Positions 17,514-27,563 of a stretch of DNA of 64,000 nt are shown in pieces. Position 1 is the stretch's first letter. Every line of letters begins with the position of its first letter. The translations under genes were made by a program, and so were the position numbers. The notes beneath the pieces were generated by a model. The model did no database searches, had not been told where the DNA came from, and saw nothing but the letters and a program-made list of their open reading frames with translations. The DNA is taken from positions 62,001-126,000 of the forward strand of contig NZ_JARGNA010000005.1 of assembly GCF_030167905.1 (NCBI RefSeq), read 5' to 3'. The DNA is from Flavobacterium terrisoli (lineage in GTDB: Bacteria > Bacteroidota > Bacteroidia > Flavobacteriales > Flavobacteriaceae).

Positions 17514-20500
17514 TTAGTCATGTACCAAAACCCATTCGCCTGAAGCTAACATGCTTTCGGCTTTTTTGTATTTGGTCGTTTCCGTTTTGCCACTCATCAC
17601 ATGTTTAATCGTCACAGTGTCGTTACGGTTGATTTTCGGAGTTTCTCTCACGATGGTTTCCGTTACTTGTGGTCTGTGTTGTGCTGCCTGACTGGCTTCA
17701 CGGTTGGCACTTTCACTACTTTCGATTTCGTCTTTGCTTTCGGTGTAATTTTGTTTTTCACGAACCTGACGCGCTTCCTGAATGTTTTGGTTTTGCTGTG
17801 GCAAATCACCTTTAAACAAGAATGAAATCACTTCTTTATTCACGCCGTCTAACATGGTGCTAAACAATTTGAACGCTTCCAATTTGTAAATCAACAACGG
17901 ATCTTTTTGTTCGTGAACCGCTAACTGTACCGATTGTTTTAACTCATCCATTTTGCGTAAGTGCTTTTTCCAGGCTTCATCGACAATGGCTAAGGTGATA
18001 TTTTTTTCGAAATCGGCTACCAATTGGGCACCATTTGAATCAAATGCTTTTTTCAAATCGGTTACCACATTCAGTGTTTTGATTCCATCTGAAAACGGCA
18101 CAATGATGCGTTCAAATTTGTTGCCTTCTTTTTGGTATACATCCGCAATGATTGGGAAAGCTTCACGGGCACTTCTTTCTGTTTTCTCGGTATAATAAGC
18201 CAAAGCTGCTTTATAAACCTTACCCGTAATTTCCATTTCGGATAATTTCTCAAATTCAGTTGCCGAAATTGGCGAGGTAATCGAGAAGTAACGGATTAAT
18301 TCAAATTCGAAGTTTTTGAAATCATTTTTGCTTTTGTTTTCGCTTACGATCAATTCGCAGGTGTCATACATCATATTGGCAATATCCAATTTCAAACGTT
18401 CTCCGAATAAGGCATGGCGACGACGTTTGTAAACTACTTCACGTTGGGCATTCATAACGTCATCATATTCCAATAAACGTTTACGGGTACCAAAGTTGTT
18501 TTCCTCTACTTTTTTCTGAGCACGCTCAATAGACTTGGTCATCATTGAATGCTGAATCACTTCACCTTCTTTCAATCCCATTCTGTCCATGATTTTCGCT
18601 ACTCTGTCTGAACCGAACAAACGCATCAGGTTATCTTCCAAAGACACATAAAACTGTGAGCTTCCCGGATCTCCCTGACGACCGGCACGACCACGCAACT
18701 GACGGTCAACACGACGCGAATCGTGACGTTCCGTACCGATGATGGCCAAACCTCCGGCAGCTTTAACTTCAGGCGTTAACTTGATATCGGTACCACGACC
18801 TGCCATATTCGTTGCGATTGTAACTACACCGGGTTTTCCTGCTTCGGCTACAATTTCGGCTTCTTTTTTGTGCATTTTTGCGTTCAATACGTTGTGGGCT
18901 ACACCGCGCATTTTCAACATACGGCTTAATAATTCTGAAATCTCTACCGAGGTTGTTCCAATCAATACCGGACGACCGGCTTGTGATAATTGGGTTACAT
19001 CTTCGATTACCGCATTGAATTTCTCGCGAACTGAGCGGTAAATCAAATCTTCTTTGTCTATTCTTGAAATGCCTTTATTGGTTGGGATTTCCACTACGTC
19101 TAATTTGTAAATCTGCCATAACTCACCAGCTTCAGTCACCGCGGTTCCGGTCATACCGGCCAATTTGCTGTACATACGGAAATAGTTCTGTAATGTAATG
19201 GTCGCAAAGGTTTGGGTTGCGGCTTCAATCGTAACCTGCTCTTTGGCTTCAATCGCCTGGTGTAATCCGTCAGAATAACGACGGCCATCCATAATACGAC
19301 CGGTTTGCTCGTCAACGATTAGGATTTTGTTGTCCATGATTACATATTCCACGTCTTTTTCAAACAAGGTATACGCTTTCAATAATTGCGTCAAAGTGTG
19401 GATTCTTTCTGATTTTACGCCGAAATCCTGGAATAATTTCTCTTTGGCTTCCGCTTCTTTGTCTTTGCCTAAGTCTTGCTTTTCGATGTTGGCGATTTCA
19501 GTTCCAATATCCGGTAAAATAAAGAAATCGTCTGAAGTATCTTTTGACAGGAATTTGATTCCGTTATCGGTTAATTCTACCTGATTGTTTTTCTCTTCGA
19601 TTACAAAATACATGGCTTCGTCCACTTCCGGCATTTTGCGGTTGTTGTCCTGCATGTATTCGTTTTCGGTTTTTTGAAGCAGTTGTTTGATTCCTTCTTC
19701 ACTCAAAAACTTGATTAAAGCTTTGTTTTTTGGTAACGAACGGTAAGCTCTCAACAATTGGAATCCACCGTCTTTAGTATTGCCTTCCTTGATTAAACGT
19801 TTGGCTTCGGTTAAAAATCCGTTAGACAATTGACGTTGTAAGTTATAAAGGTTTTCGATTTTTGGTTTTAGTTCGTTGAACTCATGACGGTCACCATCGG
19901 GCACCGGACCAGAGATAATCAATGGTGTTCTCGCATCATCAATCAATACCGAATCCACCTCATCGACAATCGCATAATTGTGTTTTCTCTGTACCAAATC
20001 TTCAGGAGAATGCGCCATATTATCACGCAGGTAATCAAAACCAAATTCGTTATTGGTTCCATAAGTAATATCCGCTTCGTAGGCTTTTCTACGGGCATCT
20101 GAGTTAGGTGAGTGATTATCGATACAATCCACAGTCAATCCGTGGAATTCGAATAATGGCGCTTTCCACGTGCTGTCACGTTTGGCCAAATAATCATTCA
20201 CGGTTACCAGGTGAACCCCGTTTCCGGTTAAGGCATTTAAGTAAAGTGGCAAGGTAGCCACCAATGTTTTTCCTTCACCCGTTTGCATCTCGGCAATTTT
20301 ACCTTCGTGCAATACGATACCACCAATCAACTGTACGTCGTAGTGAATCATGTCCCAGGTGATTTCTTTTCCGGCAGCATTCCATTGGTTGGCCCAAACA
20401 GCTTGATCACCCTCTAAAGTGATATAGGATTTAGTAGCGGAAAGCTCTCTGTCTCTTGGTGTAGCCGAAACGGTAATTGTGGAATTTTCTTTGAAACGGC

Positions 20501-20861
20501 GTGCGGTTTCTTTGATAACGGCAAAAGCATCCGGAAGGATTTCAGCCAATACTTTTTCTGAGATTTCGTAAGCTTCTTTTTCCAAAGCGTCAATAGCGTT
20601 GTAGATATCTTCCCTTAAGTCGATATCGGCGGTGTTTTCAGCTTCTGCTTTTTTGGCTTCAATCTCCGCGTCTTGTTTGGCGCGGGCTTGCTTTATTTTT
20701 TCTTTGAACTCAGCAGTTTTGGCTCTCAGTTCATCATGTGACAAAGCTGCTAAAACAGGTTCTAAGGCTTTTATTTTATTGATATAAGGCTGTGTCGCTT
20801 TGACATCTTTCTGTGATTTATCGCCTATAAATGCCTTGATAATGCTATTAATGAAACTCAT
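17514..20861 (-). CDS. secA: Preprotein translocase ATPase SecA
   Basis: The 1115-residue motor drives protein export through SecYEG. Seen: Walker A MQTGEGKT (GEGKT at 195-199), [71 protein letters not shown] long insertion in the first nucleotide domain accounts for the extra length over E. coli SecA, as usual in Bacteroidota. The C-terminus ([17 protein letters not shown]) lacks the zinc-binding cysteine motif. Confidence 0.98.
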   Translation of the reverse strand: MSFINSIIKAFIGDKSQKDVKATQPYINKIKALEPVLAALSHDELRAKTAEFKEKIKQARAKQDAEIEAKKAEAENTADIDLREDIYNAIDALEKEAYEISEKVLAEILPDAFAVIKETARRFKENSTITVSATPRDRELSATKSYITLEGDQAVWANQWNAAGKEITWDMIHYDVQLIGGIVLHEGKIAEMQTGEGKTLVATLPLYLNALTGNGVHLVTVNDYLAKRDSTWKAPLFEFHGLTVDCIDNHSPNSDARRKAYEADITYGTNNEFGFDYLRDNMAHSPEDLVQRKHNYAIVDEVDSVLIDDARTPLIISGPVPDGDRHEFNELKPKIENLYNLQRQLSNGFLTEAKRLIKEGNTKDGGFQLLRAYRSLPKNKALIKFLSEEGIKQLLQKTENEYMQDNNRKMPEVDEAMYFVIEEKNNQVELTDNGIKFLSKDTSDDFFILPDIGTEIANIEKQDLGKDKEAEAKEKLFQDFGVKSERIHTLTQLLKAYTLFEKDVEYVIMDNKILIVDEQTGRIMDGRRYSDGLHQAIEAKEQVTIEAATQTFATITLQNYFRMYSKLAGMTGTAVTEAGELWQIYKLDVVEIPTNKGISRIDKEDLIYRSVREKFNAVIEDVTQLSQAGRPVLIGTTSVEISELLSRMLKMRGVAHNVLNAKMHKKEAEIVAEAGKPGVVTIATNMAGRGTDIKLTPEVKAAGGLAIIGTERHDSRRVDRQLRGRAGRQGDPGSSQFYVSLEDNLMRLFGSDRVAKIMDRMGLKEGEVIQHSMMTKSIERAQKKVEENNFGTRKRLLEYDDVMNAQREVVYKRRRHALFGERLKLDIANMMYDTCELIVSENKSKNDFKNFEFELIRYFSITSPISATEFEKLSEMEITGKVYKAALAYYTEKTERSAREAFPIIADVYQKEGNKFERIIVPFSDGIKTLNVVTDLKKAFDSNGAQLVADFEKNITLAIVDEAWKKHLRKMDELKQSVQLAVHEQKDPLLIYKLEAFKLFSTMLDGVNKEVISFLFKGDLPQQNQNIQEARQVREKQNYTESKDEIESSESANREASQAAQHRPQVTETIVRETPKINRNDTVTIKHVMSGKTETTKYKKAESMLASGEWVLVHD

Positions 20862-20909
20862 AATGGGTTTGTGTTTATTTTATGTTTTATTTCCCCTGTT
20901 TAAGGAGTG

Positions 20910-20917
20910 CAAATTTA
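20910..20917 (-). promoter_or_regulatory. -7 box of secA
   Basis: TAAATTTG followed by C on the minus strand, about 48 bp before the secA ATG. Matches TAnnTTTG. Confidence 0.55.
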
Positions 20918-20926
20918 AACAAAAAA

Positions 20927-20948
20927 AAAGCCCTAAATGGACTTTTTT
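20927..20948 (-). terminator. Terminator of DUF2795 gene
   Basis: On the minus strand AAAGTCC ATTTA GGGCTTT then a run of T's, 22 bp past the stop of the 20970-21191 gene. The stem is short with one G-T pair. Confidence 0.6.
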
Positions 20949-20969
20949 TCTGGTGTAATCGTTTATTTT

Positions 20970-21191
20970 TTAATATTCATCCTCGTTCCAAAGGTAATCT
21001 TCGTCTGTTGGATAATCCGGCCAAATTTCTTCCATAGATTCATAAATTTCACCTTCGTCTTCTATAGATTGTAAATTCTCCACTACTTCAAGCGGAGCAC
21101 CGGTTCTGATAGCATAATCAATAAGTTCATCTTTGGTAGCTGGCCAAGGTGCATCACTTAAATAGGATGCTAATTCTAATGTCCAATACAT
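20970..21191 (-). CDS. DUF2795-type small protein
   Basis: A 73-residue cytosolic protein (MYWTLELASYLSDAPWPATK...ELIDYAIRTGAPLEVVENLQSI...) with the ATKDEL..YA...GAP..V..NL pattern of DUF2795 proteins and an acidic tail (PTDEDYLWNEDEY). Function unknown. Own terminator downstream. The 183 bp gap upstream contains only short direct repeats of TCTGCCTTCT. Confidence 0.8.
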   Translation of the reverse strand: MYWTLELASYLSDAPWPATKDELIDYAIRTGAPLEVVENLQSIEDEGEIYESMEEIWPDYPTDEDYLWNEDEY

Positions 21192-21374
21192 CTTCTGTCG
21201 ATTTTAGTTTATGCAAAAATAAATTTTATACTGAAAAAGTCAAGTAAAAATCAATTTATTTTAAAAAAAAGTTAAGAACGTCTTTTTAGACCACAGATTT
21301 TAGACCTCAGATGTCAGATTGTATTAAAAATACATCATTAAAATTTCTGCTTTCTGCCTTCTGAAATCTGCCTT

Positions 21375-21944
21375 CTATTTCCTCGGAATCCATTTTACTT
21401 CATCCGCTTGAAGGTCAAAAGACAACTTCCGTGCCAAGACAAAAAGGTAGTCAGAAAGTCGGTTCAGGTACTTGATAACCTGCTCATCGGTAGGCTCAAT
21501 TTCATGTAAATGTACCGCCAAACGCTCGGCTCTGCGGCACACACAGCGCGCAATGTGACAATATGACACGGTAGTATGACCGCCTGGCAAGACAAAGTGT
21601 GTCATAGGTGGTAGCGCGGTTTCCATACTGTCAATTTCATTTTCCAAAAGAACAATGTCTTCTTCGGAAATGCGGTTGATGTTTAATCGCGGTTGACCGT
21701 TCTTTAGGGTTTCTTTTTCGGGTGGTGTGGCCAAAATGGCACCAACGGTAAACAAGCGGTCCTGGACTTCAATCAGAATGTTTTTATACAATGGATTGAT
21801 GTCTTGGTCGCGTATCAGTCCGATATGGGAATTGAGTTCGTCAACAGTGCCGTAACTTTCGATACGGATATGGTGTTTTGGGACACGGGTTCCGCCAAAA
21901 AGTGCGGTGGTTCCTTTGTCGCCGGTTTTGGTGTAGACTTTCAT
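21375..21944 (-). CDS. Cob(I)yrinic acid a,c-diamide adenosyltransferase, PduO type
   Basis: A 189-residue protein. MKVYTKTGDKGTTALFGGTRVPK binds ATP, IESYGTVDELNSHIG and CRRAERLAVHL are PduO-family signatures, and LNRLSDYLFVLAR closes the trimer interface. It converts corrinoid to adenosylcobalamin, the cofactor of methylmalonyl-CoA mutase; meaB is elsewhere in the window. Confidence 0.92.
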   Translation of the reverse strand: MKVYTKTGDKGTTALFGGTRVPKHHIRIESYGTVDELNSHIGLIRDQDINPLYKNILIEVQDRLFTVGAILATPPEKETLKNGQPRLNINRISEEDIVLLENEIDSMETALPPMTHFVLPGGHTTVSYCHIARCVCRRAERLAVHLHEIEPTDEQVIKYLNRLSDYLFVLARKLSFDLQADEVKWIPRK

Positions 21945-22043
21945 CTCATTAGATTTTATTTGTCATTGGTATTCGATGCAACTCGCCATTGAGGCTCGTT
22001 TCGTTTTTTAATGGTACTAAGGCGCTAAGGTACTGAGATTTTT

Positions 22044-22904
22044 TTATTTTGAGATTAAATCTAAAATAGCATTAACAAAGCGTTGTTGTGAACCTTTGCT
22101 GTGGTTAAAATACAAATCGGGCTCGATGCATTCCACTTCCATCAGGTAAAGTTGATTGTCAATGACAATGCCATCAACACGGGCGTACAGTAGTTTTTCT
22201 TTAAATGTATTAACCACTTTTTGTGCCTGATGAATTAAATCCTGTGTTGGCTGAATGGCTGAATAATTTCCGCCAAATTGGATTTGCACCCTGAAATCAC
22301 CATTGGCAGGTTTTTTATTGACACAGTGCGAGAATTTTTTATTGAAGAAAATAAAAGAAGTTTCTCCTTCAGTCACTATTTCGGGCATGAATTTTTGCAG
22401 CAGTAATTCTTTTTCAGCGGCTATTGGCTGGTATAGCGTGTTGATTTGTTCCAGTTGCGCTATTTCAAAAACCTCCGTAAGATAAGAACCGCCTGAATAA
22501 GCCGGTTTCAGGACTGCTTTTGACCAGTTTTCAGGAATGATGTTGGCTAAATCTAAACTCGTGGTCCTGTCTATAAAAACAGTCGGAAGTATTTTAATGC
22601 CTTGGTTTTCTAAATCCCGAAGATAAAATTTGTGTTTGTTCTTTTGAATGATTTCAATGGCATTCAGGGTTTTAATTTCCGAAGACTGAATGTAATCAAG
22701 CCAGGCATTGAATTGTTCTTCTTTTTCAAAATAATCCCAGGTATTCCTGAAAATCAGATAATCAAAATCGGTCCAAATGATGGTTGGATTATCCCAAACA
22801 GTAGCAGTAGCAATAACACCGTGTTTGGCTAATTCCGGAATTAAAAGCTGATCGGTATCGTATAAATCAGGGAACTTTTTACAAGTTAATAAGGCAATTT
22901 TCAT
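22044..22904 (-). CDS. ATP-grasp domain protein
   Basis: A 286-residue protein similar to RimK/glutathione-synthetase type ATP-grasp enzymes: N-terminal pre-grasp region, KNKHKFYLRDLENQGIKILPT, AVLKPAYSGGSYLT (phosphate-binding region), LLLQKFMPEIVTEGETSFIF, and the metal-binding YARVDGIVIDNQLYLMEVECIEPDLYF. Likely ligates a carboxylate to an amine; substrate unknown. Stop is 2 bp from the next minus-strand gene, consistent with an operon with the ABC ATPase. Confidence 0.85.
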   Translation of the reverse strand: MKIALLTCKKFPDLYDTDQLLIPELAKHGVIATATVWDNPTIIWTDFDYLIFRNTWDYFEKEEQFNAWLDYIQSSEIKTLNAIEIIQKNKHKFYLRDLENQGIKILPTVFIDRTTSLDLANIIPENWSKAVLKPAYSGGSYLTEVFEIAQLEQINTLYQPIAAEKELLLQKFMPEIVTEGETSFIFFNKKFSHCVNKKPANGDFRVQIQFGGNYSAIQPTQDLIHQAQKVVNTFKEKLLYARVDGIVIDNQLYLMEVECIEPDLYFNHSKGSQQRFVNAILDLISK

Positions 22905-22906
22905 TT

Positions 22907-23605
22907 TTACAAATGATCCGGATTTGGATTATCGCTTTCGATGATACCATCGCGCAAACGGATAATACGGTGGGCATATTTGGCGATGTCTTCTTCGTGG
23001 GTTACCAAAATCACCGTGTTACCATTTTTGTGGATGTCATTGAACAGGTTCATGATTTCGACAGAGGTTTTGCTGTCGAGGTTACCGGTTGGCTCATCGG
23101 CCAAAATGATAGAAGGTTTGTTGACCAAAGCTCTGGCAATAGCCACACGCTGGCGTTGTCCACCCGAAAGTTGATTCGGTTGGTGGTCCATACGGTCGGC
23201 TAAACTGACTTGTGTTAGTACTTCAGTAGCGCGTACATTTCTTTCGCTTTTGGAATATCCGGCATAAATCATCGGCAAGGCTACATTGTCTAATGCGGTT
23301 GTTCTTGGCAAAAGATTAAAGGTTTGGAATACAAAACCAATTTCCCGGTTTCGGATATCGGCCAAATCATCGTCATGCATTTGACTGACATCTTTGCCAT
23401 TTAAAACATAAGTTCCTGAAGTAGGCGTGTCCAAACAACCCAAAAGGTTCATCAGTGTGGATTTTCCCGAACCTGATGGTCCCATAAGTGCGACATATTC
23501 GCCTTTGTTGATTTGTAAATCAATGCCTCTTAAAACGTAAATGGTTTCACTGCCTAATTGAAAATCGCGTTTGAGGTTCTTTATGTTGATTAATGGATTT
23601 GCCAT
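22907..23605 (-). CDS. ABC transporter ATP-binding protein (MacB/LolD type)
   Basis: A 232-residue nucleotide-binding subunit: Walker [11 protein letters not shown]-loop [16 protein letters not shown], signature [15 protein letters not shown], Walker [17 protein letters not shown]-loop [11 protein letters not shown]. The FNLLPR and EPTGNLD forms are typical of the MacB/LolD/FtsE group. No permease is adjacent; only an ATP-grasp gene downstream and a tiny membrane protein upstream. Confidence 0.93.
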   Translation of the reverse strand: MANPLINIKNLKRDFQLGSETIYVLRGIDLQINKGEYVALMGPSGSGKSTLMNLLGCLDTPTSGTYVLNGKDVSQMHDDDLADIRNREIGFVFQTFNLLPRTTALDNVALPMIYAGYSKSERNVRATEVLTQVSLADRMDHQPNQLSGGQRQRVAIARALVNKPSIILADEPTGNLDSKTSVEIMNLFNDIHKNGNTVILVTHEEDIAKYAHRIIRLRDGIIESDNPNPDHL

Positions 23606-23662
23606 TTTTGATGTTCGATTTTTGGAGAGTTTATTTCAGAATTTAAAAGTAGGATAATTATT

Positions 23663-23794
23663 TTAATTGATAGCCAAGTAAAGCCATTTTCCAAATTGGT
23701 ATCCGGATTTCGCAATATAAAAGACTAACAGCAAAATGATCATCGGTAATAATACCTTAAAGAATTTCGATTTTAAAAAGCCCTGAATTTCCAT
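23663..23794 (-). CDS. Tiny membrane protein (43 aa)
   Basis: ATG at 23794, stop at 23663. The product begins MEIQGFLKSKFFKVLLPMII, has one membrane segment (VLLPMIILLLVFYIA) and ends in a KSGYQFGKWLYLAIN-type tail. It fills part of the 370 bp gap upstream of the ABC ATPase and may be co-transcribed with it. Short, so confidence is moderate. Confidence 0.55.
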   Translation of the reverse strand: MEIQGFLKSKFFKVLLPMIILLLVFYIAKSGYQFGKWLYLAIN

Positions 23795-23977
23795 AACGGT
23801 TAAATTTAAGTATAGCTATGAGTAGGCTCGAATAGCCTTTTGTTACATTGTTTCGGGACTAAATGCAAAGAAGCTGCAAGTGAAGCGATGGAATTATATA
23901 ATTTTTCCTGATAAATGTGTAACCCGTCAATTCTAGAAGTGATGTAAATTTACACAAACATTAAAACTTATGTTATT

Positions 23978-24655
23978 ATGAAAAAATATGCAATAAGATT
24001 AGGATTGCTTTCGATGGTTGTTTTGGGATTTGTTTCCTGTAAAAACGAAGAAAGTGAATTGGCAGAGCAAAAAGTAAAAGCTCTGGAAAGTTATATCGAT
24101 TCTTTGAAAACGGTAAATGAAGCCGAAATGGAAGCCAACTGGGATAAAATTTCCGAAGATTATGACCGAAAAATTGCAGAAGCTAATGAAGCTGTAACCA
24201 ATTTGAAAGAAGAGGAAGCCAAAGAAAAAACACAAGCGAGAGTTGATGTTGCTTCTGTAACCTATGTTGGTTTTAAAGATGCTGTTGTGGCCAAACAAGA
24301 AACTAGTAAAGTCACAGTCAATCCAAATCAGTTGTTGAGAGACAGATTATTCGGTGCAGGTAAATTGGGCGAAGACATGAATTTCAGTTGGGTAAATAAA
24401 GACAATATCTTAGACGTTTACCAACAGTTCTATGATTCTTATAAAGCCAATAAAGAAGATTTTACCAGAGAAGATTATGATGAAATAAAATTGTTGTATG
24501 AAGCTTTGGATAGTAGAAAAAATACCGTTGAAAAAGAAGGATTATCTTCAGAGGACAATGGTAAAATTGCTTCTATTAAGTTTAAATTTTCTCCAATGTT
24601 TAAAACCAACAGAATCGGAGCGAAAGCAAGAGAAAATGAAGAAGCTAAAGAATAA
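23978..24655 (+). CDS. Coiled-coil lipoprotein of unknown function
   Basis: A 225-residue protein with signal MKKYAIRLGLLSMVVLGFVSC: lipobox GFVSC, lipidated Cys21. Residues about 25-85 form a charged heptad-like helix; the rest is helical and acidic. It may match a Bacteroidota DUF6565-type lipoprotein (memory, unverified). A TAAATTTA box at about 23947-23954 could be its -7 element. Followed by a strong terminator. Confidence 0.75.
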   Translation: MKKYAIRLGLLSMVVLGFVSCKNEESELAEQKVKALESYIDSLKTVNEAEMEANWDKISEDYDRKIAEANEAVTNLKEEEAKEKTQARVDVASVTYVGFKDAVVAKQETSKVTVNPNQLLRDRLFGAGKLGEDMNFSWVNKDNILDVYQQFYDSYKANKEDFTREDYDEIKLLYEALDSRKNTVEKEGLSSEDNGKIASIKFKFSPMFKTNRIGAKARENEEAKE

Positions 24656-24686
24656 TTATTTGAATTAAATTGTTGATTCGGAAGAA

Positions 24687-24717
24687 ATGACAATCAGGGA
24701 TGGTTGTCATTTTTTTT
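24687..24717 (+). terminator. Rho-independent terminator
   Basis: ATGACAA, 10 nt loop, TTGTCAT, T7, 31 bp after the lipoprotein stop. It overlaps the 3' end of the convergent methyltransferase gene. Confidence 0.82.
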
Positions 24718-25486
24718 ATGCCCTAATCACAAAATGTTCTTTCTCCTGTTCGGCTCTGAAGAACACCAATCCCCATTGAAAAGTATCAATCGTGACGGTC
24801 ACTTTCGGATGGTTTTTTATGATTTCCCAAGCATCTTTCATATCTGCTGACCAATGAATGTCATCAAAAATCCAAACAGTTTCGTTAGTAATCGTTGGCA
24901 ATAACAATTCGAAATACTCCAGCGTGGCTTGTTTTGAATGATTGCCGTCGAAATAAATAAGTTTCCACTTGTCAGTCGCAGTTTTCAGATAGTTTGAAAA
25001 TTCAGTATTTACCGAATTTATATTTTCAAATTCAAATTCCTCAAATTGTTTTTTGGCCACAGCCAAAGTGGTTGAACAACCTTCCAATGTTGTGATTTGA
25101 CCATTTTTATTTCCTAGTGAAAGGGCAGCAGTCGCCAATCCTAATGAAGTTCCAATTTCGAGAATGCTGCCAGGTTGAAAATAGTTGGTAATTCTAAACA
25201 ATAATTCCGCTCGCTTCACCGTAATTCCCGCAGTTTTGGCAATTTGATTGATGGCTCTGGTGTTGCTTTTGAAAACTTTGGAACCGGCACCAAAGTCGGT
25301 TACTTCAATTGTGTTGCTATTTTCTAAAAGTGATTTCCTGTACTTTTTCAGAATAAAATATTCAGGATATAGTTTCTTGTCATAAAGACATTTGGTCACC
25401 AAATCAAACACAAATGGCGAATGGACTCCATGTTCGTTTTTGGAGTGCCAAAGGAAGTTGAGATATGATTTAATGAGTTGTAACAT
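24716..25486 (-). CDS. Class I SAM-dependent methyltransferase
   Basis: A 256-residue Rossmann-fold methyltransferase: motif I ILEIGTSLGLATAALSLG, acidic strand-2 end TTLEGCS, WKLIYFDGNHSKQATLEYFELLLP in the O-methyltransferase-like region, and WIFDDIHWSADM (metal-ligand-like DD). Resembles the Methyltransf_24 group. Substrate unknown. Confidence 0.85.
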   Translation of the reverse strand: MLQLIKSYLNFLWHSKNEHGVHSPFVFDLVTKCLYDKKLYPEYFILKKYRKSLLENSNTIEVTDFGAGSKVFKSNTRAINQIAKTAGITVKRAELLFRITNYFQPGSILEIGTSLGLATAALSLGNKNGQITTLEGCSTTLAVAKKQFEEFEFENINSVNTEFSNYLKTATDKWKLIYFDGNHSKQATLEYFELLLPTITNETVWIFDDIHWSADMKDAWEIIKNHPKVTVTIDTFQWGLVFFRAEQEKEHFVIRA

Positions 25487-25500
25487 CTTAATAATCTATG

Positions 25501-25560
25501 TCATTTCGAATGTAATGAGAAATCTCATTATGAGATTCCTCGACTGCGCTCGGATTGACA
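25501..25560. repeat. Dispersed palindromic repeat
   Basis: TGTCATTTCGAATGTAATGA, then AAATCTCATTATGAGATTCC, then CGACTGCGCTCGGATTGACA. The ends TGTCA and TGACA are complementary and GAAATCTCAT/ATGAGATTCC pair, so it folds into a long hairpin. A shorter relative is at 17479-17512. Possibly a miniature intergenic repeat family. Confidence 0.55.
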
Positions 25561-25561
25561 A

Positions 25562-27427
25562 TTAAAGTTCCATTTTTGATGAAAGTTCAAACCAACGTTC
25601 TTCTTTTTCCTCTAATTTATTGATAATCGCCTGCAGTTCGTTGGCTTTCTTCGTGATATCAGCATCAGCTACTTTACCTTCGGCGAAGAGGTTTTCGATT
25701 TGCTTTTTCTCGTATTCCAAATCCTTGATTTCGCGTTCGATTTTGTTGAATTCTTTCTGCTCGTTGAAATTCAAGCCCGAAGTTGTTGGGTTGTTTTGTT
25801 TCCAATTGACCTTTTCTGTAGAAACGTTTGACAAACCTTTTGGCTCAGCCGAATCTTCATACGCCCTGAAATCGGAATAATTTCCGGGGAAATCCTCAAT
25901 CTGTCCTTCGCCTCTGAAGATGAATAAATGGTCCACAATTTTATCCATAAAATAACGGTCGTGAGAAACCACCAATAAACAGCCCGGATAATCCAATAGG
26001 AAGCTTTCCAAAACATTCAACGTCACAATGTCCAAATCATTCGTCGGCTCATCGAGAATCAAAAAGTTTGGATTTTGAATTAGCACCGTGCACAAATACA
26101 GTCGTTTCAATTCGCCACCGCTTAATTTTTCTACGAAGTCGTATTGTTTTTTGGCATCGAATAAGAAACGTTCCAACAATTGCGAAGCCGAAATGATTTT
26201 CCCTTTCGTCAGCGGAATGTATTCGCCATATTCTTTGATGATGTCAATGACTTTTTGTCCCGGTTTCGGATTGATACCGCTTTGCGTATAATAGCCCACT
26301 TTTATGGTGTCGCCAATGACTACTTTTCCGGCATCGGGAACCATGGTTTTGGTTAAGATATTCAGGAAAGTCGATTTTCCGGTACCGTTTTTACCAATGA
26401 TACCTATGCGTTCACCACGTTGGAAGTCATAGGTGAAGTTGTCCAAAATAACCTTGTCCTTGAATTTTTTGTAGAGTTTGTGCAGCTCGATAATCTTGCT
26501 GCCCATGCGCTCCATGTTGATTTCAAGCTCGACTACGTTTTCTTTTCTTCGGCTTTCGGCAACTTCCTTGATTTTGTAGAAGTCATCCTGACGCGATTTT
26601 GATTTGGTCGTTCTCGCTTTCGGTTGGCGGCGCATCCAAGCCAATTCTTTGACAAAAAGGTTTTGTGCCTTGTCAATCGTAGAGTTTTCCATGGCGATGC
26701 GTTCCTCTTTTTTTTGCAAATAATAAGAGTAATTACCTTTGTATTGGTATAATTTTCCGTTGTCGAGTTCTATGATTTCATTACACACGCGTTCCAAAAA
26801 GAAACGGTCGTGCGTTACCATAAACAACGTGATGTTTTCTTTGGCAAAATAACTTTCCAGCCATTCAATCATTTCCAAATCCAAGTGATTCGTCGGCTCA
26901 TCCAATATCAGTAAATCAGGGCGATTGATCAGGATAATGGCCAAAGACAGACGTTTTTTTTGTCCACCCGAAAGTGATTTTACTTTCAGTTTTAAATCGT
27001 CTAGTTTTAATTTGGAAAGAATTTGTTTGAATTGCGTTTCAAAATCCCAGGCATTGTGGCGGTCCATTTCGTCAAAAGCCAATTGGTATTTCTCTTCATC
27101 TTCGGGGTTTTCCAACGCTTTTTCGTATTGCTCAATCACATGCAGGATTTCGTTGTCCGAAGCAAAAATACTTTCTTCAATCGTCAGTTCTTCCTGAAGC
27201 ATATTGTTTTGAGACAGAAACGCCATTTTCAACCCTTTTCGAAGCACGATTTGTCCCGTATCAGGCTCATCATCGCCATTGATCATTCTCATGATTTGGG
27301 TTTTTCCCGAACCATTTTTGGCAATAAAGGCAATTTTCTGGTCTTTGTTGATGCCAAAGGAAAGGTTAGCAAACAAGGTTCTTTCGCCAAAGGACTTCGA
27401 TATATTTTCTACTGAAAGGTAATTCAC
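25562..27427 (-). CDS. ABC-F ATPase with C-terminal coiled coil (Uup-like)
   Basis: 621 residues with two ATP-binding domains: Walker A AKNGSGKT and GKNGTGKS, signatures LSGGQKKRL and LSGGELKRL, Walker B LLILDEPTNHLD and FLILDEPTNDLD. The C-terminal 90 residues (EQKEFNKIEREIKDLEYEKK...ITKKANELQAIINKLEEKEE) form the coiled coil typical of Uup. The first P-loop reads AKNGSGKT with Ala in place of the usual Gly, a minor oddity. Confidence 0.92.
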   Translation of the reverse strand: MNYLSVENISKSFGERTLFANLSFGINKDQKIAFIAKNGSGKTQIMRMINGDDEPDTGQIVLRKGLKMAFLSQNNMLQEELTIEESIFASDNEILHVIEQYEKALENPEDEEKYQLAFDEMDRHNAWDFETQFKQILSKLKLDDLKLKVKSLSGGQKKRLSLAIILINRPDLLILDEPTNHLDLEMIEWLESYFAKENITLFMVTHDRFFLERVCNEIIELDNGKLYQYKGNYSYYLQKKEERIAMENSTIDKAQNLFVKELAWMRRQPKARTTKSKSRQDDFYKIKEVAESRRKENVVELEINMERMGSKIIELHKLYKKFKDKVILDNFTYDFQRGERIGIIGKNGTGKSTFLNILTKTMVPDAGKVVIGDTIKVGYYTQSGINPKPGQKVIDIIKEYGEYIPLTKGKIISASQLLERFLFDAKKQYDFVEKLSGGELKRLYLCTVLIQNPNFLILDEPTNDLDIVTLNVLESFLLDYPGCLLVVSHDRYFMDKIVDHLFIFRGEGQIEDFPGNYSDFRAYEDSAEPKGLSNVSTEKVNWKQNNPTTSGLNFNEQKEFNKIEREIKDLEYEKKQIENLFAEGKVADADITKKANELQAIINKLEEKEERWFELSSKMEL

Positions 27428-27436
27428 TTTTGAGGT

Positions 27437-27464
27437 ATAAGTTATAAGTTATGAGTTATGAGTT
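27437..27464. repeat. Four tandem 7-bp repeats
   Basis: ATAAGTT twice then ATGAGTT twice lie between the divergent ABC-F and glycosyltransferase genes. The rest of the intergenic region is AT-rich. Confidence 0.6.
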
Positions 27465-27551
27465 AAATGGAAACCATAACTTTTCGGCAAAAGTAACTCA
27501 AATTTCTAACAATCTAAAGGCGCAGCCGCATCTAATAATCTAACAATCTAT

Positions 27552-27559
27552 TATATTTG
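27552..27559 (+). promoter_or_regulatory. -7 box very close to the glycosyltransferase ATG
   Basis: TATATTTG followed by CCCA and then ATG at 27564. With the start site usually a few bp past this box, the mRNA would have almost no 5' leader. Confidence 0.6.
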
Positions 27560-27563
27560 CCCA

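Noticed and set aside
21192..21374. RNA gene or riboswitch (cobalamin) before the adenosyltransferase region
   Set aside because: Only short TCTGCCTTCT direct repeats are seen; no B12-box-like sequence, and it is downstream of the adenosyltransferase gene rather than upstream.
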